64,000 nucleotides of DNA from Brassica napus (lineage: Eukaryota > Streptophyta > Magnoliopsida > Brassicales > Brassicaceae): NCBI RefSeq assembly GCF_020379485.1, contig NC_063439.1, positions 16,947,598-17,011,597 on the forward strand, written 5' to 3'. Position 1 is the stretch's first letter. The number at the start of each line of letters is the position of its first letter. The notes beneath the pieces were generated by a model. That model saw nothing but the letters and a program-made list of their open reading frames with translations, was not told the origin of the DNA and ran no database searches. The translations under genes were made by a program, and so were the position numbers. Positions 57,287 to 64,000 of this stretch are shown piece by piece.

Positions 57287-57337
57287 TATTGCTTCTAGTT
57301 TATCTGTGGTGTTATAAGAGGGAAAAGTGCATGAACA

Positions 57338-57350
57338 TCTATATATATGT
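57338..57350 (-). promoter_or_regulatory. TATA box of the secreted-protein gene
   Basis: On the minus strand CATATATATAGATG lies about 55 bp before the ATG at 57286, which would give a 5' leader of roughly 20-25 bases. Confidence 0.5.
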
Positions 57351-58173
57351 TAGAGATTAGCTGAAACTGTAAATTGTCAGTCTTGAAACTTATTTCACAT
57401 TAACTTCGTGTTCCATCGATTTTAAGTTGATATCAGTTTAATTTCATTTATGAAATTTTCATTAAGCCTGGCTTTGAAGACGTTTCGGTGAATGTCTTGG
57501 CTTTTCAACTGCAATTTTTTTGGTCCAATTCTCAAAAATCCTTATAAGTAACTTTACCACATACATTTTTTTTGACCCAAACCCAAACTTATGTTTATGT
57601 CGATTTTGATTTAAGATAATCTAATACATTTGCAAAGACTCAAATCCGTAGCTAAAGTTTGTGATATGTCAAACCGTTTTAATGTATTTCATACCTGAAT
57701 AAGTATTTTTTTCACTTACAACCAAACCTGTAAGCTTCTCATTTATGCATTTAAAAAGATCATAACAAATATATGCATGCTATTTGTTTACAATACATGT
57801 GTGTAATGATTCTTGGTAAAATCTGGAAACGTTTAGTGCAACCTGTATTGGCTAAATCCGACCATATATATGAACACGTCTTCGCAAATTCTAGCTTCAT
57901 ATGCAATATATATATATATATATATATATACAGTTTGCTAGTTATGTTCTTGTTATTTAAAGGACTAGAGGATCTGCGAAAATTGATTCATTCTCAAAGC
58001 AAATGGCTTACGATGACTTTTTGTTTCTTGTAATTTTCCGTGTCGACCAGAGAAAGAAGAAGTTTACATGATTGTAGTCTCTTTGTTCTAACGATTTTAA
58101 TGAACAAATTTAGGAGTTATGATATTAGAAAGTGTGCTTTTGAGCACAGAGATTCTCCTCTCTTAATTGTCTA
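57351..58173. other. upstream intergenic DNA
   Basis: AT-rich, with a (TA)n run at 57907-57930. The ORF at 57773-58033 spans that microsatellite and is not supported. Confidence 0.4.
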
Positions 58174-58215
58174 CTAGATCTTAATCCGCGTTTTGAAACG
58201 CTTACAACGCGCAAA
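58174..58215 (-). mobile_element. Helitron-like 3' end, partner end not found
   Basis: CTAG after A58173, with an inverted repeat GCGTTT-TG-AAACGC at about 58187-58200. No matching 5' end was identified to the right, so the extent is unknown. Confidence 0.4.
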
Positions 58216-58925
58216 ATATTTTATAATTAAATATTTCATTACCAACGTTACAAATATTTTATTAATTTTTATGAATTCTTTTCTGTTTAAATCAACGCCT
58301 TTATATCCAACGTTAAACTAGATCAGTAGACGAACCGGTGAATTCGATGATCCGATATATAATTCAGTTTGGATTTTAATAGATATCTATTACTTAAAAA
58401 CTCTATAAAACTCACCGAAACATCTGCTTAGGACTTGAGGTTAATAAGTTGAACTGATGGATGACTGATACGTAACCCAATTTTTAATAAGTTGTTATTT
58501 AAAAATTTAAGTTAATTTAATGTTTGCATTAGATATTTAAATACTATTTAATTTTAATATTTCTATTATATGTTGTAACTCCAACTTGCTATAAAAAATT
58601 GTTTAAATTATTATTTTGTATTTATGTAAAATGAAAAAAATAACAAAAATATATTTAAAAACTTTACTATTTTCAAAATACCTTTTTGTATTTTTAAATT
58701 GATATATATATAATCATATATTACAATTAATTGAACTATTGATCTATGGTTCACCCAAATGTCCGGACCGAATCTTAAAACTTTGATTTAAACATATTTT
58801 TACTTTTTTATTTTCTTATAATATACATTAATTAAATTTTACCTAAATGATATATGACTTATATACTAATTCTTTATATATTGATCTTATCTTAAAAGCT
58901 AATATTATTTATTGTATGTTCTGTT
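58216..58925. other. AT-rich DNA, possibly Helitron interior
   Basis: No gene or further element end recognised. Confidence 0.35.
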
Positions 58926-58935
58926 ACTTTTTATT

Positions 58936-59630
58936 AGGGGTGGGCACTTTACCCGATATCCGAAGTGGCACCCGAACCCGATCCGAAAAAACCGAACCGA
59001 AATCCGAACCGAAGTAGCAAAATACCCGAACGGGTATTGAATAAGGAGAGATTGGATACCCGAACCCGAACGGATAATACCCGAACCCGAATGGATATCC
59101 GAAGATAACCGAATATATGTATAATTAACCTTATGTTTCTAGTTTATATCTCTCATTTTATATAAAATATTTATATTGATACTACACATAATTTAAGTTC
59201 ATATGATATACATACAATTCCGGAAAAAATGATTTGCTACTCACTTAAAATGCATGTCAAGTTTTTTATTTCAAAAATTAACAAAAAGTTATATCCAAAA
59301 TTAAAAAAAAAATAACTAAATTAGTGCCTTTTTAGTTTTAAAATGTTATGTCCAAATCTATTAACCATTCAATCTATTAAAAATAAAAAATTAGTTAACT
59401 AAAAGTTATATTTTTAAATACAATAAACTTGAGAAATGAAAATTTTAATATTTTTTTTCAAAATCTAAATATCCGAACCCGATCCGAAATAACCGAATCC
59501 GAACTAAAAATACCCGAACCCGACCCGAAGTACAGAAATACCCGAACGGGTTCTAGACCTCTATACCGAAATACCCGAAAATCCGAAATACCCGACCCGA
59601 ACCCGAACGGGTACCCGAACGCCCACCCCT
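58936..59630. mobile_element. non-autonomous DNA element rich in CCGAACCCG words, 10-bp target duplication
   Basis: Terminal inverted repeats AGGGGTGGGC / GCCCACCCCT, with perfect flanking duplications ACTTTTTATT (58926-58935 and 59631-59640). Both subterminal regions are built from ACCCGAACCCGAA-like words and the centre is AT-rich. Duplication length suggests a Mutator-type (MULE) element. No transposase. Confidence 0.85.
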
Positions 59631-59640
59631 ACTTTTTATT

Positions 59641-60228
59641 ATTTGTTTCTGGATTTGCAAAAGTGACGGACAGAGACAGCATAACAGCTGTAACTCTTGT
59701 TTTTATTCTATGACTTTGTTTGATCTTTTTAAATTAACAGTTTTTGCTTGTTCCGTAAGTTTTGATATCCATTTGATAATACCTGTAAAAATGTACAAAA
59801 TGAATGTAGGATTACTTCTTCCCAGAGAAAGAGAAGGATTCACAAAAGCCGCATGTTACAAAGAGCATTACAATTTAGCACCCTAAAACAAACATTAAAA
59901 GATAACAATATTAAAACTCCACGATATCTAAAAATAACAATATTATGGTTTAAAGTTTCAAAGAGTAGTATATGAAATTTGGTTATCCTTTTTGTTTGAA
60001 AAAATTATCTACAATGTTTCACAAAATTTGTCATTGAATTTCTTCCATGTGTGAATGACATTAACTTGAATGCACAAAGTTGTTCTGAAGCTTAATTTCA
60101 GAAAGATATGACAATACTTTTTTAGAAGACATTTTGTATGAGATATTGTTTTTACTCTCGTGTTATACATAAGGTTGAAATGGTTGTATAAAAACTAACC
60201 CAATCCGACCCAACCCATAAACCTAAAT
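59641..60228. other. AT-rich DNA, nothing recognised
   Basis: No gene or element boundary seen. Confidence 0.4.
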
Positions 60229-60476
60229 TTAATATGGTGGCAACATCACAATCGGTAACATCACAATCGGTGGCAACATCACAATCGGGTTTAATTGATT
60301 ATAAACTTAGTTAGTGGGGTCATTCTGTAGTTTAATAAACCTAAATCCAAATTAACAAAAACCAACCTGACCCAACCCATAAACCCTAGAATATTTTATC
60401 TCCAATTCGATTTCATTACATGTTAGGGTTCATATCGATTTTTAAAACAGAAAAAGACAGAGAGAAAGAAAGAAAG

Positions 60477-60626
60477 ATGAAATTTGGCGAAGGATCGAGA
60501 AATAAGCGAAACAGCAAGGCACCTGAAGGGAATGTGCTTTGTTACTGTGGGTTGTCGGGCAAGATCTCTCAAGCTTGGATAGACAAAAATCCGGGTCAAA
60601 GATCCTATGGGTGTGAACGATTCAAG
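60477..60626 (+). pseudogene. GRF-type zinc-finger exon fragment inside the inverted-repeat element
   Basis: The ATG at 60477 opens MKFGEGSRNKRNSKAPEG, followed by CYCGLSGKISQAWIDKNPGQ and then RSYGCERFK. This is the start of a GRF zinc-finger domain (C-x-C, NPG, YGC). The frame runs into AAG/GTAC, a possible splice donor, at 60626, and the fourth zinc ligand region is not encoded in a matching exon nearby. It is more likely a captured or decayed first exon than a working gene. The longer frame from 60420 adds low-complexity residues. Confidence 0.55.
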
Positions 60627-61570
60627 GTACAAAATAATTGTGAATCCTGTATATATTATTATGGAGTACCTTGAGAAGTTTTGAATTTTTTTCTTTGTGT
60701 TAGAGTGGAGTTGAATGGCTATATCTCTAAAATTTGAAATTGAATCCCTTTCTCTGTTTCTAATACCTCATCGTGATTCTAAAATTGACTTCCTCTTTGT
60801 CTCTATTACGAAGAAATCGATCTCTTATCTATCTCTCAAATCTCTCTTTTATTGAAATCCCTAATTTTTTTTTTCTTTTGAACCCTAAGTAAATCAATTT
60901 TGGGGAAAGAATAGTTATGTAGTTATGTCGGGTCGGGTTTATGGGTTGGGTCGGGTCGGGTTTTGTTAATCTGGGTTTAGGTTTATTAAATTACAGAATG
61001 ACTCCACTAACTAAGCTTAAAATTAATTAAACATAATTGTGTTGTTGCCACCATATTAAGTTTAACTTCGTATATGTGGCATGTATTAACATAAACATTG
61101 TGTAGTTAGTGACATATTCCAATACTTTGGATGGTTTCCACTATATTAGACTATACTTCGTGTAGGTGATAAACTTTTTTTCTAGTTTAAAATATTACTT
61201 AGAATATACCACTTTAATGATCAGCATATATTTTGTATCAACATTGTTACAAACTATGCGCTTCAAATAACAAATATAGTTAGTTAGTTGTTCAAATAGA
61301 TATATTGTTATTAGATATTAACTTTGTGTTTGTGAAGCTACTGTTTGAATTTGGTATGGAAAATTAAAACTAATAAAAGCAAAAGATTATCTTGCATTTT
61401 ATTCCATAAATGGTGTTTTGAAACTGGGTTTATGTAGATAGGCTAACGATATTGTTAGTTTGGATTTTATCATATTTTTATTTTTTGAAAATATAGTAAT
61501 ACATATATCCTATAAATAGTTTGCCAGCTACACGAAGTATAATCTAATATGGTAGAAACCATCCAAAGTA

Positions 61571-61816
61571 CTTCCTCCGTTCCTTAAAGATATATGTTTT
61601 AGAAAAAAAAATTGTTTCAAAAAGATACATTTTTTACTTTTTCAATGTATGATTTTATGAAAAATTGTAAGTTTCAAAAAAATTAATGGTGTTTATTGAA
61701 TTTCTATTGGCTAAAATTTATGAAAAATTGTTATTCACAAAAACAATGCATATTTAATGAGTTTTCTTAATATATGTGAAAAATCTAGAATATGCATCTT
61801 TTAAAAACAGAGGGAG
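61571..61816. mobile_element. TA-flanked Tc1/mariner-like MITE, 246 bp
   Basis: Termini CTTCCTCCGTTCCTTAAAGA and, at the right, CTTTTAAAAACAGAGGGAG form inverted repeats. TA lies on both sides. The partner arm at about 61109-61134 (read inverted) has the same flanks joined at a single TA, giving the empty site. Confidence 0.85.
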
Positions 61817-62032
61817 TAATAGAATATGTCAATAACTACACGACGTTTATGTTATTACATGCCACATATACAAAGTAACAATTAATATGGTGACAACATC
61901 TTAATCAGATTTAATTGATTTTAAGCAAACTTAGTGGGGTTATTATGTAATATATGAAACTTTCTTCTTTGACTCGAAAGCCAACAAAAAAAAAATTGAA
62001 GAAGAGGAAAGAAAGAAAAAAGCTTTGATTTT

Positions 62033-62190
62033 AAAGTGCTAATTGATTCAACACAATGCCAAGCTTTAAAAAACTCAGGTGTTGGGAGAGCCTATCAAGT
62101 GCTAAGTGATTCAGCACAACACCAAGCTTATGATGCATTTGGAAAGTTTGAAATTGTGAAGAGAAGTGAGGAAATAGGAACATGATCCTA
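62033..62190 (+). pseudogene. J-domain (DnaJ) gene fragment with internal duplication
   Basis: 62085-62160 encodes RAYQVLSDSAQHQAYDAFGK, the end of a plant J domain of the type with AYxVLSD. A ~34-bp segment is present twice: AAAGTGCTAATTGATTCA... at 62033-62066 and CAAGTGCTAAGTGATTCA... at 62096-62129. The HPD part is missing and a stop follows. It is a captured or decayed piece. Confidence 0.6.
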
Positions 62191-62199
62191 TATTTATAG

Positions 62200-62760
62200 T
62201 GTTACGGCTCGAAAAACGAAAAGACAAGTACAAAACCTATAATGGTGGCACGATTTTCTGCCTTTCGAGGAGCACTGACTCCACTTCTCGGACTAAACCA
62301 AAATCTGGTTTATGAATTAGAGCAGTATGATTAATTTAAACCAGGTCTAGGATAGTTCACGGTGAACTGGATCGCAGCCTACTAATGCGCCGAGATGGAA
62401 GCTTGGATTCATTCGAAAGGCAAGTGCTGAGATCTTTACTCTTAGAACATACTCTTGCAAATTCATCGAGATTGATTTTGTCTCTCGCGATAAGCTGGGG
62501 GTTTATTGTTGGATGGATTGCATCCATAGGACAAGGCCCATCGAGTAAACAAATGCCAACCTAATTGACTTAAAAGCGGTCAAAGAAACATGCTGACTTG
62601 GAGGAAAAAGGAAAAAGTCAACAATAAAAGGAGAAGACGAAAGACCGAGATGAGACATTTACAAACAGATCAATAAATGTCTTTCAAGATAACTCACCAT
62701 CTAAATTGTGCCTTCAACTCGTATCTGTTTAATTCAAATTAAACAATTCGAATAAAAATA
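62200..62760 (+). mobile_element. Tat-like gypsy relic: 3' internal end and LTR start
   Basis: A purine tract TAAGCTGGGGG (62491-62501) precedes an LTR start TGTTGGATGG at 62507. The LTR part (CATCGAGTAAAC, AAAAGCGGTCAAAG) matches 39305-39370. Upstream 62200-62490 resembles a decayed pol or 3' region but shows no clear motif. Confidence 0.5.
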
Positions 62761-62769
62761 GTGGGTATG

Positions 62770-63150
62770 AACAATTTAAAAAATAGATTTAAAAAATAAT
62801 ATGATGGAAGACATTAATGGAATGAAAAGATCATTGATCATCAGTATTTTGTTTTTGAGCATTTAATACAATGGAGAATATTATAGAAATATATATACAT
62901 ATGTGATTATAACTATGTATATATTTGTCGTGGTGTTATTAAAAGTATACATATGATAATAGTATTATAAGTATACATTTAATAATAGTGAAAATTATAA
63001 TTAGAATTTGGTTGAACTGGGTTGAATCATGACTAATATGTTTTGTCAGTTCATCATCAGGTCTCGTTTTCAAAACAGTAATGGAAAAAACTATATAATA
63101 TTTTTAATATAACATTTCTAAATTGTTTTAATCCATCAAAAATTATATTA
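62770..63150. repeat. dispersed repeat, copy 2
   Basis: Paralogue of 56400-56635, with a central insertion of about 170 AT-rich bases (62875-63040). Here no secreted-protein gene follows. Confidence 0.75.
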
Positions 63151-63370
63151 ATTATTAAAAGCCAAAAAAAATGTTATTATTATTAAAAAAAATTATTGAT
63201 TCAGTTGGCTTTGGGCTAGTAGTTTGTTCATTTTAAAATCACAATTTGAAATTTCCCAAATATACAGATATCAATCCTTAGATTTTAAAAAGACAAAAAT
63301 ATCTCTGTCTTCTTTCATCTCCCGTGTCGAAAAAAGAAAACCCTAGTAGCCGCTTTCCATTTTTTCAGCA

Positions 63371-63517
63371 TCGTTAACTTTTGGAGCCAAGTGTTTATCT
63401 TGCGAATGACATTTCTAGATACAATTGAAAGACTCTGTAGTGCTTTTTTGTGGTCGGGTGATCCTAATCAGACTCACAAAGCTAAAGTTCGTTGGGAGGA
63501 CTTGTGTTATCCTAAGT

Positions 63518-63571
<54 letters not shown>

Positions 63572-64000
63572 AGGGATAAGGAGACTCAGGGATTCAGTTA
63601 GGGTATTTGCTCTCAGCTTGATCTGGTGCATATTTAATATGTCAGATTCCTTGTGGGTTTCATGGACTAGGCATTATCTCCTGCGGCATAGCTCATTCTG
63701 GGATGTGTGTGACGAGTCAACGAGTTCATGGATATGGAGGAAGCTACTTAAGATGTGTACTCTGGCTTTTCAGTTCATCAGGGTGGAAGTTGGTAATGGG
63801 GCTAGAGCTTTCTTCTGGCATGATGATTGGTTGAGAATTGGCAGACTTATTGATGTAACAGGTGCAACTGGCACACGGTATCTGCGGATTCTTTGCAGTG
63901 CAAGGGTTTGTGATGCCGTTCGCCAGAACCAGTGGAGTATATGGGGCCAGAGCATCCGCAACTTCCAGGAGCTTCAAGCCAAAATTCAAGCAGAACCAGT
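63371..64000 (+). pseudogene. L1-type LINE ORF2 (RT C-terminal region), broken by a G homopolymer, cut by window end
   Basis: Encodes ERLCSAFLWSGDPNQTHKAK, then VRWEDLCYPKSEGG, the usual C-terminal RT stretch of plant LINEs. After a run of 47 G it continues in another frame with GLGIRRLRDSVRVFALSLIW and on to the window end without a stop (GNGARAFFWHDDW, QNQWSIWG). So only the G-run breaks the frame here. The zinc-binding and RNase H domains would lie beyond the window. No 5' end of the element was found; the match starts near 63350. Confidence 0.8.
63522..63568. repeat. G47 homopolymer
   Basis: Forty-seven G in a row inside the LINE frame. The length is possibly an assembly estimate. Confidence 0.9.

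Larger units (their letters stand above)
60229..61956. mobile_element. compound inverted-repeat element carrying gene fragments
   Basis: The left arm 60229-60390 (TAATATGGTGGCAAC ... CCCAACCCATAAACC) is repeated inverted at 60933-61062. From 60983 to 61190 a second arm is repeated inverted at 61500-61956, split there by a MITE. The arms share GTTAGTGGxGTCATTCTGTA and the CATGCCACATATAC region. Arms over 100 bp and a captured gene piece suggest a Mutator-like element or two overlapping copies. Target duplications were not found. Confidence 0.6.

Overview
This is plant nuclear DNA from the mustard family (Brassicaceae), most likely close to Brassica. The evidence is an Athila-type Ty3/gypsy element with an env-like ORF, Helitrons ending in CTAG with GC hairpins, L1-type LINE relics, TA-flanked MITEs, and a five-exon DHHC S-acyltransferase gene. 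Most of the window is transposable-element sequence. I see no bacterial, plasmid or CRISPR feature.

Layout. 1-6.5 kb holds old fragments: a MITE, the end of a minus-strand copia, and a minus-strand Athila LTR with its 3' noncoding region. That region carries a tandem duplication, one copy of which took a Helitron. 6.5-29.5 kb is a three-level nest: a decayed copia (6478-6854 and 28447-29488) received an 11.8-kb Athila (6855-28441, TSD CATAT). The Athila gag was then split by a minus-strand Ty3/gypsy element (9698-19493, TSD GTAAT). The LTRs of that inner element are practically identical although its own gag-pol is ruined. 29.5-36 kb holds LTR-derived sequence with strong GC hairpins, a small Helitron and a clean solo LTR (TSD CGGTG).

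36.9-38.6 kb is the clearest host gene, a 441-residue DHHC palmitoyltransferase. 39.3-47.8 kb returns to transposons: a Tat-like relic, then an intact 4.8-kb copia with one uninterrupted 1,460-residue gag-pol ORF, an Athila LTR fragment and a second copy of the hairpin-bearing LTR family. 49.8-55.5 kb holds a 2.45-kb Helitron carrying a tRNA-Gly-like segment, a 5'-truncated LINE with a 15-bp duplication, and a further Helitron.

56.6-57.3 kb encodes on the minus strand a small secreted protein made of two similar four-cysteine repeats, which I cannot assign to a family. From 58 to 64 kb there are non-autonomous DNA elements, a compound inverted-repeat element with a GRF-type zinc-finger fragment, a duplicated J-domain fragment, and a LINE ORF broken by a run of 47 G and cut by the window end.

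The genes do not form a pathway. The two host genes are islands in transposon sequence, and the element genes serve their own replication. No new defence or metabolic system is visible. The most notable items are the young insertion of a coding-dead gypsy element, LTR hairpins whose stems differ by paired changes between copies, the Helitron with a paralogous empty site inside the window, and the repeated-domain secreted protein. Identifications come from reading motifs by eye; no database search was run.
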